A stretch of 64,000 nucleotides of DNA from Hemerocallis citrina (lineage: Eukaryota; Streptophyta; Magnoliopsida; Asparagales; Asphodelaceae): assembly GCA_017893485.1 (NCBI GenBank), contig CM030363.1:174494686-174558685 (forward strand), given 5' to 3'. A program made the position numbers and the translations under genes. The notes beneath the pieces are model-generated. The model was not told where the DNA came from. It saw only the letters and a program-made list of their open reading frames with translations, and made no database searches. Positions 34,643-45,932 of the stretch are shown in pieces. Position 1 is the stretch's first letter. The number at the start of each line of letters is the position of its first letter.

Positions 34643-35740
34643 TCAACCATATTGAGTCATTTCCTTTAAGGCTCCTGATTTCTGATTTTCGGCCTTAACT
34701 TGTTGGCATGTCAAACACTTGGCGACAAACTCTGCTATATCTCGCTTCATCCCTGACCACCAATAGTGTTGCTTCACATCGCGATACATCTTGGTGCTTC
34801 CAGGGTGAATCGCAAGTAATGTGGAGTGAGCTTCCTTCATGATGTCTTCCCTCAACTCCTCGTCCTTTGGTACACATAGTCGGTTACGAAACCATAGTGA
34901 ACATTCTCTTATACTGAATTCCGCCAATTTTCCTTCATGCACTTGCTTCTTCATGTCTTCCATCTCTGGATCTTTGGTCTGAGCCTCTTTCACTCGCTCA
35001 TCCAAGCTTGGTCGTAACACCAACTGTGCCAGAACTGCACTTATGTGTTCTGTAACCACTTCGATGCCTACCTGCCTGATCTCTTCATCTAGCTCCCTCC
35101 GGGTCGCTATCAATGTTGCCACACTTCTCTTCCTACTGAGCGCGTCTGCTACCACGTTGGCTTTTCCTGGATGATATATAATCTTATGTCTGATGTCTTC
35201 GAGTACTTCTAACCATCTCCTCTGCCTTAAGTTGAGATCCTTCTGTTGGTAGATGTACTTTAAGCTCTTGTGGTCAGTGTAGATTTCCACCTTTGCTCCG
35301 TAGATATAATGTCTCCATGATTTCAAAGCAAAAATTATCGCTGCAAGTTCCAAATCATGGGTTGGATAATTCTTCTCGTGTGGTCGTAGCTGTCTCGAAC
35401 CATAAGCTATAACCTTGCCTTCCTGCATCAGCACACATCCGAACCCCAAATACGACGCATCACTGTAGATGACGTAGTCCTTGTCTTCCTGAGGTAAAAC
35501 CAATATAGGTGCAGAGATCAAACAGTTCTTCAGTTCCTGAAAACTTCCTTCACACTTCTCCATCCAGTCGAAACTTTGGTTCTTTTTGGTCAAAGCTGTA
35601 AGGGGTACAGCTATCCTTGCATAATTCTGGATAAACTTCCGATAATACCCAGTCATACCCAGAAAACTTCTTACTTCCTTCACCGTCTTCGGTTGTGGCC
35701 ATTCCTTGACCGCCTCTATCTTCTGAGGATCCGTTGCCAC
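34643..35740 (-). CDS. Element D RNase H and integrase zinc-binding domain
   Basis: A 365-codon open frame. Residues 1-75 are the end of the RT connection ('VRSFLGMTGYYRKFIQNYA'). Residues about 90-200 are RNase H: 'YSDASYLGFGCVLMQ', 'HDLELAAIIFALKSWRHYIYG' and 'IYTDHKSLKYIYQQKDLNLRQRRW', with the expected Asp-Glu-Asp residues. Then come 'HPGKANVVADALSRK' and the integrase HHCC finger ('HSTLLAIHPGSTKMYRDVKQ'...'CLTCQQVKAE'). It is separated from RT by only one stop at the boundary (35741), so it is a near-intact part of one polyprotein. Confidence 0.85.
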   Translation of the reverse strand: MATDPQKIEAVKEWPQPKTVKEVRSFLGMTGYYRKFIQNYARIAVPLTALTKKNQSFDWMEKCEGSFQELKNCLISAPILVLPQEDKDYVIYSDASYLGFGCVLMQEGKVIAYGSRQLRPHEKNYPTHDLELAAIIFALKSWRHYIYGAKVEIYTDHKSLKYIYQQKDLNLRQRRWLEVLEDIRHKIIYHPGKANVVADALSRKRSVATLIATRRELDEEIRQVGIEVVTEHISAVLAQLVLRPSLDERVKEAQTKDPEMEDMKKQVHEGKLAEFSIRECSLWFRNRLCVPKDEELREDIMKEAHSTLLAIHPGSTKMYRDVKQHYWWSGMKRDIAEFVAKCLTCQQVKAENQKSGALKEMTQYG

Positions 35741-37069
35741 TCACTCCTTAGAAAGGATATGGCCTAGGAATGCAACTTCTAATTTCCAGAACTCACACTT
35801 AGATAATTTGGCATACAACTGATGCTCTTGTAACTTGCTCAAGACTGCTGTTAGATGTTCAGCATGATCCTCTTTCGTCCTTGAATATACCAAAATGTCG
35901 TCGATGAAGACCACGACAAAGGAGTCGATAAACGGTCGTAGAATTCTGTTCATTAAGTCCATGAAAATTGCTAGAGCGTTAGTCACTCCAAACGGCATTA
36001 CCAAGAACTTATAGTGTCCATGAGTTCGAAAAGCTGTCTTAGGTATATCCTCTTCCTTGACTCGTACCTGATGATATCCATACCGTAGATCAATCGTGGA
36101 AAATACTGCTGCTCCCTGAAGTTGATCGAACAAATCGTCGATCCTAGGAATTGGGTACTTGTTCCGAATAGTGACTTTATTCAATTCCTGATAATCGATA
36201 CACATCCTGGACGACCCGTCCTTCTTCTTAACCAGCAATACTGGTGCTCCCCAAGGCGATGCACTTGGTCTGATAAATTCTTTCTGCAAGTACTCTTTAA
36301 TCTGCTTCTTGATCTCATTCTGCTCTACTGGTGCCATTCGATAGGGTGCTTTGGATACTGGAGCGCTTCCTGGTTGAATTGTGATGCTAAACTTGACATC
36401 ACGATGTGGGGAAATTCCAGGTAAATCTTCTAAGAATACAAGTGGAAAATTCCTCACCACTGGTATCTTGTTCACCTCTTCTGGTACCCGTACTTCACTA
36501 GCAGTTGCGAAAGTCATTGCCTCCGATCTCTGCTCCCCGTGGAATACAAGTTCCACTCCTTCAGCTGAAATAATTACCTTCTTCTCCTCGCAGTCAATGT
36601 TTTCCTTATGCCTCGACATCCAATCCATGCCAATAATGACATCTGTCCCGGCAAAACCCAACTCCAACAAATCGATACTAAGGATTTCTCCGCTAATCTG
36701 GAGCTTACATCCCCTATAGCATAGATCTGTAGTAAGGGTTGCCCCTGACGGCATAGCTACCGTCAAAGCTAAATCTGGAATCGCCTTTTGTGTGCATCTT
36801 AGTTTTCTTGAAAAAGATTTTGACACAAAAGAATGTGTCGATCCAGTGTCAAACAAGACTGTTGCCAAAATTCCATTTATATATATATATATATATATGT
36901 CCTTGTTATTTATCCGGTTACTTGCTTGATGAGCATCCCTTTTCAAATTCTGGGCAATTTGACTTGATATGTCCAAGTTCCTTACAGTTGAAACAACCCT
37001 TGATCGCTGCTGGGCAACGCGACCTGTAGTGTCCGACTTCCCCGCATTTGTAGCAACTCTTAGTCTCAA
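35741..37069 (-). CDS. Element D protease and reverse transcriptase
   Basis: A 442-codon open frame. Protease active site '[13 protein letters not shown]' near residue 73. Then '[11 protein letters not shown]', and the RT domain with '[19 protein letters not shown]', '[15 protein letters not shown]', the 'MPFGVTNA' segment and the catalytic '[18 protein letters not shown]'. All key residues are present. It ends at a stop in 'LGHILSKE' just before the RNase H frame. The start is arbitrary: a (TA)n tract (36875-36899) immediately upstream of protease encodes IYIYIYI, and the gag frame ends in a different phase at 36918. Confidence 0.9.
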   Translation of the reverse strand: MRLRVATNAGKSDTTGRVAQQRSRVVSTVRNLDISSQIAQNLKRDAHQASNRINNKDIYIYIYINGILATVLFDTGSTHSFVSKSFSRKLRCTQKAIPDLALTVAMPSGATLTTDLCYRGCKLQISGEILSIDLLELGFAGTDVIIGMDWMSRHKENIDCEEKKVIISAEGVELVFHGEQRSEAMTFATASEVRVPEEVNKIPVVRNFPLVFLEDLPGISPHRDVKFSITIQPGSAPVSKAPYRMAPVEQNEIKKQIKEYLQKEFIRPSASPWGAPVLLVKKKDGSSRMCIDYQELNKVTIRNKYPIPRIDDLFDQLQGAAVFSTIDLRYGYHQVRVKEEDIPKTAFRTHGHYKFLVMPFGVTNALAIFMDLMNRILRPFIDSFVVVFIDDILVYSRTKEDHAEHLTAVLSKLQEHQLYAKLSKCEFWKLEVAFLGHILSKE

Positions 37070-37694
37070 TTGTTCTCTTGGGGTATTCTCCTTTAGAAGG
37101 TTTGGTTATTTTCCCAGTAGTTTTTGGCTTGGGGCCTTTCTGAAGTCCCCACCAGCGGTTCTGGAGGTGTGTCATACCGTCTTGAAGCTGCCTTCGTTCT
37201 TTCTTCAGGTATGTTATCTGTGCCTGATGAAATTTGATCTGCTGTTGGGCCCGATGGATCACCTTGTCCCTGCGTTCCCTTACCCTTTTTATTTCCAGAT
37301 ACATGGTGGCTATCCTCTGCTGCTCTGCCGTTGGGTCTAGCGATGGTGAAGGTGAGTTCTCTTCACCTTCGGTCTTCTGTAGCACTTTCTTCATTTTTTC
37401 CTCCATCGTCATCATTTTCCTTGTAGGTATTGGCTTACCTACTGACCCATCCTGGATGAAGATATCTTCGAACATCATCTGTAAAACATAACAGGGTTTA
37501 GTTTCGGAATCACAGACACATCTTGTTCTGTTTTCATCCACTAATGTCTGGTAATAGACTAGCCACAATTTGGACTTGACTACTCCAAGCTTGTTAGTAA
37601 AAATGAAGTAAACTGAGACTGGTTCACATATAGGGGAGATCATAATCATAAGTTGTAGTGCTACCATATGATTTATAATCATCCTATTTGTCAA
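36918..37694 (-). CDS. Element D gag, short and atypical
   Basis: A 258-codon frame. The last 50 residues hold two canonical CCHC zinc knuckles, [14 protein letters not shown] and [14 protein letters not shown]. Before them is a charged, probably coiled-coil stretch ('[20 protein letters not shown]', '[20 protein letters not shown]'). The usual 'retrotransposon gag' fold (the VDEYAAEF-type block seen in element B) is not present. The first 90 or so codons look non-coding. Only 81 bases separate the frame from the LTR. Either gag has lost about 0.8 kb or this is a reduced capsid gene; I favour deletion. Confidence 0.65.
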   Translation of the reverse strand: MTNRMIINHMVALQLMIMISPICEPVSVYFIFTNKLGVVKSKLWLVYYQTLVDENRTRCVCDSETKPCYVLQMMFEDIFIQDGSVGKPIPTRKMMTMEEKMKKVLQKTEGEENSPSPSLDPTAEQQRIATMYLEIKRVRERRDKVIHRAQQQIKFHQAQITYLKKERRQLQDGMTHLQNRWWGLQKGPKPKTTGKITKPSKGEYPKRTIETKSCYKCGEVGHYRSRCPAAIKGCFNCKELGHIKSNCPEFEKGCSSSK

Positions 37695-37751
37695 CTAGAA
37701 TCATTTTATCTGGCCTTCAAGTCTAATTTTCTACCGTGTTAGACTGCAATT

Positions 37752-37771
37752 TAAAGTCAGCTCTGATACGA
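37752..37771 (-). promoter_or_regulatory. Primer binding site of element D
   Basis: - strand TTCGTATCAGAGCTGACTTT, close to the initiator tRNA-Met type TGGTATCAGAGC, with decay. It lies 4-5 bases inside the 5' LTR. Confidence 0.6.
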
Positions 37772-37775
37772 ACTC

Positions 37776-40700
37776 TGTAGCGCCCCGGATCTCCGTTACC
37801 GGACATCCGTGACACCTTCCAGAATCTTTACCTTCAAATACATCTCAACACAGTAATAACATGGAAATTTAAAAACTTTTATTTGCCAAATAAGTCATTA
37901 CATCATTGATTACAACCGATAACTTGTTTTTGGACAAGGAGTACAAATTACATCAATTCATTACAACTTATTGCAAGTATTTACAGACTCCACTTGTAAA
38001 GCTATCAGCTGCCTCCTGGAATGGTAATCGACTGATTACTTACGGAACTTCGCTGAGCGGCCCATCGGCTCCCCCCGGGACTTTCTCCTCAGCTTCAGGC
38101 TTCTGCTGCGCGACTCTGATATCTCTACACCTGTTCAGAAGGTATAACCGATACCTAAAAGGTGGGAAACGTCAGTACTTCGACTGACGCAAAGCTGGTG
38201 ATAACAGCGATCCTCTAAAATTCAATCACAACCAATAATTTATGCAAAAAGGAAAAGTGTTGTGCCAAAACAAGGGCTTAGTGGATTCGGGTTATAGTGC
38301 AGTGTTATGACATGACCATAAGTCTAGATGCAGCAAACTCACATGCCTAACTTCTAATGCAAGCAAGACTTTGGAGCACGAATGCATCCCATACTACATA
38401 CGCCCCCAAATCTAGCCGTTTTCCTCCACAATTTAGGGATTCAAACCCTCGCCATGCACCCTACTCTTGTACACACTCCAGTTCCTAATAGATTGTCCGT
38501 CGCCCAAGGAGATTGCAGTGGTCGGTCTAATTCCGCCCTGCAGTGCATAAGTGGTCACCGCCAATTGGTACCCATGCACGGACCTCCTCAGAGACTGCGT
38601 TGAATCTGGTCCTTACGACCCTTGGTCCCACATGTCCACCCATGGACTCTCGCATGCGTGTTCACCCCTGGTCCGGGTTATGAACATATATATACCAAAA
38701 ACACAAAACACAAACCCGCGCTTTAGGGACGTGAGAACCACGGGAGGTCAATTCCTCTGGGCCTCTTGCACCTTACTTCGGCAAAACTTTGGGAATCAAC
38801 AGATCGAGATACGAGCCGGGGATGCAATCCGTTAGCTGTTGAGAACGTATCCCTACGACTGGAAGATACAACACCGACTATGGTTTACTAGGACTAATGC
38901 AATTTTCCAACCCCGTAATAAACCATTCTTACCCCTACCTTACTCTAATTATTTCGGGTAAGAATTAACTGCTTCCACACTTGCTTATCAACCTCTAGCC
39001 CCTGGCAACACCGGTCCGGTTCGCCACTTCCCCGACTTGGACTCGTCCAGCATCATGGCCTACGCCTGCCGCTACCCCGGCTATAAATATAAAACTGCCC
39101 CGTGAGCTCCTCTCGTTGGCATGCTCGGACGTCCTACGCTCGGCAGAAGTCTAATAATATAGGCTTGATAGGTGCAGGGTATCCTTTACCCTAGTGACTA
39201 ACTCGAGTCACACATCCCACTCGGGGAATCAACAACCTCAATAACAGAGATCAACCATTCCTAGACATGAGTCACCGACTCAGCTCACACACAAGGGAAA
39301 AATGCTTTCACAACCCTTGGTCCAAACCCAGACTAAGCGACCTACGGGTTTTTGCCCGAATCTCAAAATGGTCATCACTCTCTCGATACGACTCCGATTG
39401 GAGTGTACGAGCCTAACCTGGAAAGGTACGATCCTAGGCTACAACTTCCTAGTTGATCACGAGCTTAGATTCAACCATCTAAGTCCTCGAAATAGCTTCT
39501 CAAGCTCCAACCTGTGTGCTTCCTGTGCACGGGCTGCACCTTACCAGTAATACAAAATCCTACTCGTTTATCAGAACGACACAAACTCAAATTCTGTGGA
39601 AGGGTGTGGGTGTCCTCAACAACTCTCTAGTTGGTCATGAGTCCAAATTATACCATTAAGTCACCCTAACACACTCATCTATCATCGATACACCAATTCA
39701 CACAATTGGTCTCTCCAGTTTAGAGCACTCAGCTCTACTCTAGTCCTCTGTCCAGTCTTACAAAAATGATAATAATTCAACCGTTTACTGGAATTACCTT
39801 ACATTAGTTTTGTTGGAAAGGTATAGGTGTCCACTACAAATCTCTAATGAGTCATGATCCTCAAAATGTGCCTCTAACAAGTCTCAAATTTCCAATCTTT
39901 ACAGAGTATTAAAACTGGCTGAAAACAGCACAGTGCTTAATCACAAAATCATAGTAAATTGCACACTTGTCCAAATGACATAAAATTTATTGTGGTGAAA
40001 CTAGCCATCATACCCAACATCATGCAAAAGACCTCATGTCAAAATTCCAATTATACAGTGAGTACTATCTATTGCAAGTTAGCACAGAAACCCTCAAGTT
40101 TTCTAATTCAACATCAGCTACTGGTTATAGATCAATTTTTCTCATGTCTATAAGCTCATCCAAATAATTTTGTTGATTTTTTCTCATAATCAACATGCAT
40201 TCAGGAACATTGGGTAAAAATTTCATATCAATAGTATACTTCAATAAATCATGAAAATTTCTACAATATCCTCCATTCTGTTTATCTTTTTCTGAGGCTG
40301 CCTTACGACACAGCTCAATCTCACGATTTTATTAGCATGTCAAATGATAATAGAAAAATGTGAAATAAATCATGAATTATCCTAACACATATATGAACAA
40401 ACCATTTTAGTTTAATGGTCTAATTCATCATATTTTGCTCTCGGGAAAATCCACAAAATGGTACTCCGAATCAGTTTTTCTCTAGTTCAATTCTGACTTC
40501 AACTTTTAACCTTTAGATGATCAATCCTATGAATTCTAGCACACATACATGAAATCAAAATCAATTAAAGACAAGAAATTCAAGTTTAGATAAACTTCCC
40601 ACCCTTGGTTGTAGTAGTGGAAGGAACTTCTTCAAGCTTCTTCTCTTGGAAATCTCCTCTTGATCTTTCTTCTCCACTTTCTTCTTCCTTCTCTCCTATT

Positions 40701-41200
40701 TCTCTTGAGGTGTTTCTTTCTGAAATTTCCAGAGCAAAAGGGAGATAATGAAGTGGGAAATGAAGGAGAAGGGAGGGGTATAGGCCGGATTCTATGGGGG
40801 GAGTGTAGCATAGGATTGTGAGGTGGTTTTAGGCAAAACCATGGCTCAAAGCCCATTGTTTTTGTGTTTGTTATGTTGGCTGCCGAACATAGCCCTTAAC
40901 GAGTTCCAATGAGTGTGAGACGAGTATTTTAACGAGCGCACGCAACCTATATTCACTGTAGTATCATACCGTGTTATATTTGCATGTGCGTCGTGTCGAA
41001 AACTAGCGTCTATACTAGTATCGGCCCGTCTCGTTCTCGTGCATCTTTGGACTACAACTCTCCCAAAAACCGTCCCGTAGCCCTAACCATCCACCACGAT
41101 AGCAAAATCGACCCATAATACTACAATCAGTTGCACGCATACTGATAATATACATACACATATACATATATTCAGGTATCGTACACAACAGGGTGTTATA
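37776..41200 (-). mobile_element. Element D: 5' LTR
   Basis: 3425 bp, from TGTAGCGCCCCGG to CAGGGTGTTATA (forward reading; the final ACA has become ATA). Paired with 30167-33588. It is followed by ATGAT. Both LTRs are nearly the same length, so element D inserted whole and has not lost LTR sequence. Confidence 0.9.
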
Positions 41201-43527
41201 ATGATGTGTTGAAATAATATTGTGACTCATATTAATGGCTAGAACTCTTGTTGAATTAGAAAGAGAAATATTTATTGTTGGAATAAAAATTTATGCATGA
41301 TAGAATGTTTTTACAATAGTCAAAATAATGTAACATGTATGAAAATAGTTTTAAAATCCGAGTATAGTGAAGAAATGGGGAATTAATCTCACTAGTATAT
41401 ATATGTTATGAGTATAATAATTTTTATAAAGAAGATTTTGATGAGAGACAACACTTTATTTGAAAATTGATAATATGTGTTCTCTAATATAATTTGGTAG
41501 GAAGCTTTTGTTACATTGTCAAAAATGAGAATTTTATAAAATTTAAATATATATGTATGCTATACTGTATTTTGATAGAAATACATTCTAAAAAAAAATT
41601 TAGATTTTGAACAAGTACAAATTGATTGAAAAATTGAATTTATTAAAGGAAGAATTAAATACAGTATGGTTTATACAAAAAGTAATCAACCAGACTTATA
41701 TCGGTTAGTCACTCAGGACCTAGTGGTCTTTGGGTGTGCTTTGGTTCTGTTACTGTAGCAGAGCGGGGGTGCTGGTCTTGGGGCGAGTCTTGCAAGGGAC
41801 TCTGTTTTACTGGAAAGTTGATTTTTAATTAAATCCCGAAAACCATGCTTTAAATATAAGCTGAGTTCTTCTTATATTAGTTAGTCACTCAGGATCAATT
41901 GGTCATTGGGTGCACTTTGGGTATGTCACTGTATATGGGCCGGATTTTGTCTTGGCTCTAGGTTCGAATCCGACCATTGCTCCTTTATTTTCTTTTTGAT
42001 TTATTTCAGTTTTTAAGAGTTTTAAAGTAAAATTAAAATTGGGGGAAAAAATTCTATTATTATTCTAAAATTATTTAGACTTTATAAAAATTATTTCTAC
42101 AATATTTGGACATATTTTAGTGAAAGTTTGAAATGATTTTGGGATGAAGAACTTGATAATTTTTCTTAAAGTGTGGCTCTTGAATAATTAAAGAAGAATG
42201 ACAATTTGGAATGCGAATAAATTTCTCTTCGATGAGATTTTATGATTATTAACATTTGAATAAGATTATTTGAATTGCACACAATGCTATAAGAGATTAA
42301 ATTGATAAACGAAGTTGAATTGAATTATTTCATATTATGAGATTATAAAAAAATGTTTCTCTTTGAGAAAGAGATTGTGAATAAAGAAATTGAGGTATTA
42401 TTTTTGAGATTGAATATAACATATTATTGATCTTTAGAATGAGATAGTTGTTAGAATCTAGAAGCTAGGCGAGACCCTAGTGACCGGCAGTATTTATTAA
42501 TGAATTCGAGTGCTGACCAGTGTGGGTTGAGCATCTCTTGAGAAGTAGCCAGTTGGGCTGACTGTCTCTTTTGTTTGGTTTAAGTCCGATAGGATAAGGT
42601 AGCTCTAGGTTGTGATGGTTTTCTTCTAAAACGAACTAAAAACTTAAGGACAATACTATAGTGAAGATGTGATGAAATTAAGAGAAAAACACAAGTATGA
42701 GGGCCTCGGATCTACGGCGTGAGAATGTTCATAGGCTGTCTACATAATGCGTCATGTCATGACGTGGATACATCTCCGGAATTATTGGGATCGTGGCGAC
42801 GCTTGTGGGGTGCTTGGTGACTACGTAGTGCCATCGTTCATGACGAGGGGCGAATTATCCATAGGTTGTCTACATGATGCATCATGTCATGATGTGGGAT
42901 TTTCCTCCAGGCTGTCTGGACATAGGCTCGTAACTCATAAAACATCTCGGATACTTGCTGTAGTTACCTATAGTAGTTAAACTCATAACGAGGGATTCGA
43001 TTCTACAAGATGAAGAACGGTTAAGGGCTTGCCCTCTGATTTATGTAGAATGGGATGCATAAGTTCAAACAAGTGTACATTAGTGTCATTTAATATAAAT
43101 AACTGCATTAAGGTTAAGTGCACAAGCAAACACGACATCAACAGGATAGTCCATCTTTAGCTTTGTTTGTGATCAAGTTTGTGTTTGTTAAAGTATTTAA
43201 GAATCGTTATACTTTCGGCATAGCGAGGATGGCCGTGTATAATATTTCGTCGGTTGTAAGCAACTGACGTGCCCACAGTTTTATATGCAGGACTTGGAAT
43301 TTACAAGAAGATATAAATATGAATTTGATGCTGATGATTACTTAAATGCTAAAGTTGTTACAGTTGTACATTTATCATTGTTGTATTTTATTTATTCTAC
43401 TGTGTGTTGATGTAAAAGACTCTGATTTAAATAAAAGTTTTAAATTCCTTGTAAAATTGTACGAAGTGAAGTGTAAAGATCCTGTGGAACTTCGAATTCA
43501 GGCTTATTAGGAATTTGGGGTGTTACA
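41201..43527 (+). mobile_element. Family A LTR (3' LTR), second segment
   Basis: Begins with the second ATGAT. Includes two tRNA-like modules, the repeated 'ggctgtctacataatgcgtcatgtcatgacgtgg' phrases (42735 and 42866), and the R/U5 blocks, and ends GGGGTGTTACA at 43527. The ORF at 42747-42980 lies inside this repeat and is not called. Confidence 0.85.
41699..42000 (+). repeat. Two tRNA-like modules in a family A LTR
   Basis: A-box-like TGGTCTTTGGG (41724) and TGGTCATTGGG (41900), 176 bases apart. The second has a perfect-looking B-box GGTTCGAATCC (41961), 61 bases after the A-box, followed by T-rich 'tcctttattttctttttg'. The first has only a degenerate B-box (gggcgagtct, 41780). Both modules start with 'ggttagtcactcaggac' or 'agttagtcactcaggat'. 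Confidence 0.6.
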
Positions 43528-44402
43528 GTTCTTACCCTTGTTATCATTCCTAGGTGGATAGGAATTTGAAGTAGGCTTGCTTGGGTAAGACTTGTTGGGG
43601 TATCGAGAAGAGAAGGGCTGAGATCTAAAAGGATCAGTAGAGGTCATTGTAGAGAAATGATCTCTCGAATTGCTGGATTTGTAGGAGAAATTTACTTTAA
43701 GGAATCCATATCGAGGATAAGGGCATAAGCCGCTGCTAAGAAGTCAACGTCTTTATGAATTAGTTCATTTCTAAGATCGGCTCGTAGTCTAGCTCTGATC
43801 CTAGAAATGGTTTGTTCTTCACTCTCTTTACCTAAAACATTGCACCAAATGAGGAAGTCGCCGAACTTATCCACATACTCTTGGGTGGATTTTCTTCCTT
43901 GATAGAGTTGGTTCCACAAATCTAGCAATCGGGTGCGGAACGACAAGGGCCCATATCTCTCGGTGAGCTTCTTTTTCATGACCTCTCAAATGGTTATGGG
44001 TGCCAGGCCTCGGCCTCTGCGGACATATTCAAGATTGGTCCAGTGTTGTTAAGCTTTACCTGTCTATTTTAACGTGGCCAATTTGACTTTCAGGGCTTCA
44101 CTCATGTCAAACCACACGAAGTGGTAGTCCATCGCATGGATCCAATCGAGATAAGCTTAGGGTTCCATATGGCCTTCAAAATGGGGAGCATTGGTCTTAA
44201 CATTCTTCTTATATTGTTGGTCAGGGTCACGATCTTGATGTCGGTCGTCATGATCACTCCCATGTGGGAACTGACGATTAGGATGAAGCTCAGGGGCAAC
44301 ATGTTAATTCAATTCCACTTGCTCAAGTCTCTGATTGATATTAGCAAGAGTTTCTTGAATGACAGCGAGGGTGGTGGAAATGTCAGAGTTTTCCATTTAG
44401 TT
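43528..44402 (-). pseudogene. Family C gag fragment
   Basis: The - strand encodes a Ty3/gypsy gag with frame breaks. From 44400 there is a degraded N-terminus; then the frame 43979-43692 gives a clear retrotransposon gag domain ('KKKLTERYGPLSF', 'LLDLWNQLYQGRKSTQEYV', 'RIRARLRADLRNELIHKDV', 'AAAYALILDMD'); then 'YPNKSYPSKP' and 'DNKGKN' at 43528-43610, which matches the + strand copy at 57737-57820. The sequence stops at the family A LTR, before the zinc knuckle. Confidence 0.8.
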
Positions 44403-44682
44403 TGAGGAGGGACTCGCTAATTTCTAGGATTCCTGATTGGGTAGTTTGGGAGAGACAAGAAAGTCTCTTCAGGATTTGTGATGGTGCTGCGAAGACGCAT
44501 TCACCAAAAATGGGAAACTAAGGGTGGCGAGGACGTGTGCTTGCTGAAATTGGTGGAAACGTGACCTAAACGCATTTTCTTTTTTTTAATAATCTGAAAT
44601 GATCTAAAAAATTAATCCTAAAATGATCCTCAATGAATGCATAAATTATGATTAAATGATGCAACAACTATGGTTTTTAAAA

Positions 44683-44699
44683 CCTTCGCTCGGATACCA
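44683..44699 (-). promoter_or_regulatory. Primer binding site of the family C element
   Basis: - strand TGGTATCCGAGCGAAGG, an initiator tRNA-Met type site, six bases inside the LTR end at 44706. Confidence 0.7.
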
Positions 44700-44705
44700 A
44701 AATTA

Positions 44706-45927
44706 TGTAAACTTAACCCTAGGTGAAGAATTTCCAAGAATATTAAAATATTAAGTTTACCAATATGTAGTGCCGATTAAATTAAAAATTAAAACTAGTG
44801 ATTGGTTTGATGGACTTTCAAGAAATGAACTAAGTTAGGAATCTCAATTAAATATCAAGCCTAAGATTCAATGATTATATTTAAGTGTTTGTAGCAAGTA
44901 AAATATTTAACAGTGATTTGTATGCTATTAGACAAGTAGAAGCACACACATTCAATATTTGTGGACGACAGTGAATTCAGATAATATACTAGAGGTGATA
45001 AGCAGTAACACAAATAATGGAGGAATGGAAAGAAGTTACCGGGGTTCGATGAATGAGTCATCGCCACAGATGGCGAGGAAGAAAAAGCCACTAGTCTACG
45101 TCAATAGCGTTATACTCCTCCATAGATCATTTTCTTGAAGTGAAGATTAGGGTTAGGGTTTGGATGAAGATTTTGGAATTAGGGTTTAGGATTTGAATTG
45201 AATTTGGGGATTAGGATGTTGTGCTTGAAAGGGGATTCAGAGTGGGAGCAGGTTTCGGTGAAGGAGGGGGGCTGATAGGGTGGTTGGATGATGAGGGAGA
45301 AGCAACGAGGGTGGTCGATGGTGTGAGCGGCAACATCAGCAAGGTGGATCTGGGTGTTCTCGGTGGTGTGAGCAACAATGACGGCAAGGGGGTCTTAGTA
45401 TTCGGGTTGGAGGAGAAGGGGCTTCGGGATGGTTAGGTGAAGGAGAATTGGGGTTTTAGTATGGATGGGTGAAGAAGAAGGGGTTTTGGTGAGGTTGGGT
45501 GAAGAAGAAGGGGGTTTGGGTGTCGGATGAAGAAGATAGAGGGAGTGGGACTGTTGGGTTCGGGAAGAAAGAGAAAGAGAAGAGAGGGATGGGTGTAATT
45601 TAGGATTTCTCACTAACCCTACTAATCCTTTATGGTCTTACACATACAAGAGCAGAATGAAGAGCAAAAACTCAACACACAATAAATTTTTAATCAATTA
45701 AAAACATTCTTTCTCATTGGTCTAAAGGCCTATATAGACTCAAAACAAATCTCAAAACAAATCTTCAAAATGCAGAAAATAAATAGTGCAAATAGCAAAA
45801 CTACTACATATGCCAAAACAACTAAAAGTGCTGAAATTAAAATAACTAGGCTAATAAAATAGCTATTCTAGACGATGGCTGCACTGATTGATGCATCCCA
45901 AAACGTCTCGAACCGATGTCCTCATCA
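44706..45927 (-). mobile_element. Family C 5' LTR
   Basis: 1222 bp. Sense reading starts TGATGAGGACATCGGTTCG at 45927 and ends GTTTACA at 44706. It carries the TATA region (45728) and a pyrimidine-rich leader (complement of 45180-45600), in which one part is tandemly duplicated compared with the copy at 11047. The first 20 codons after the start are pol-like, because in this family pol reads into the LTR. Bases ccatt (45928-45932) follow it. Confidence 0.75.
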
Positions 45928-45932
45928 CCATT

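Noticed and set aside
30167..41200. Endogenous pararetrovirus
   Set aside because: Integrase, long terminal repeats and a target-site duplication are present and no movement or coat protein is seen, so this is an LTR retrotransposon.
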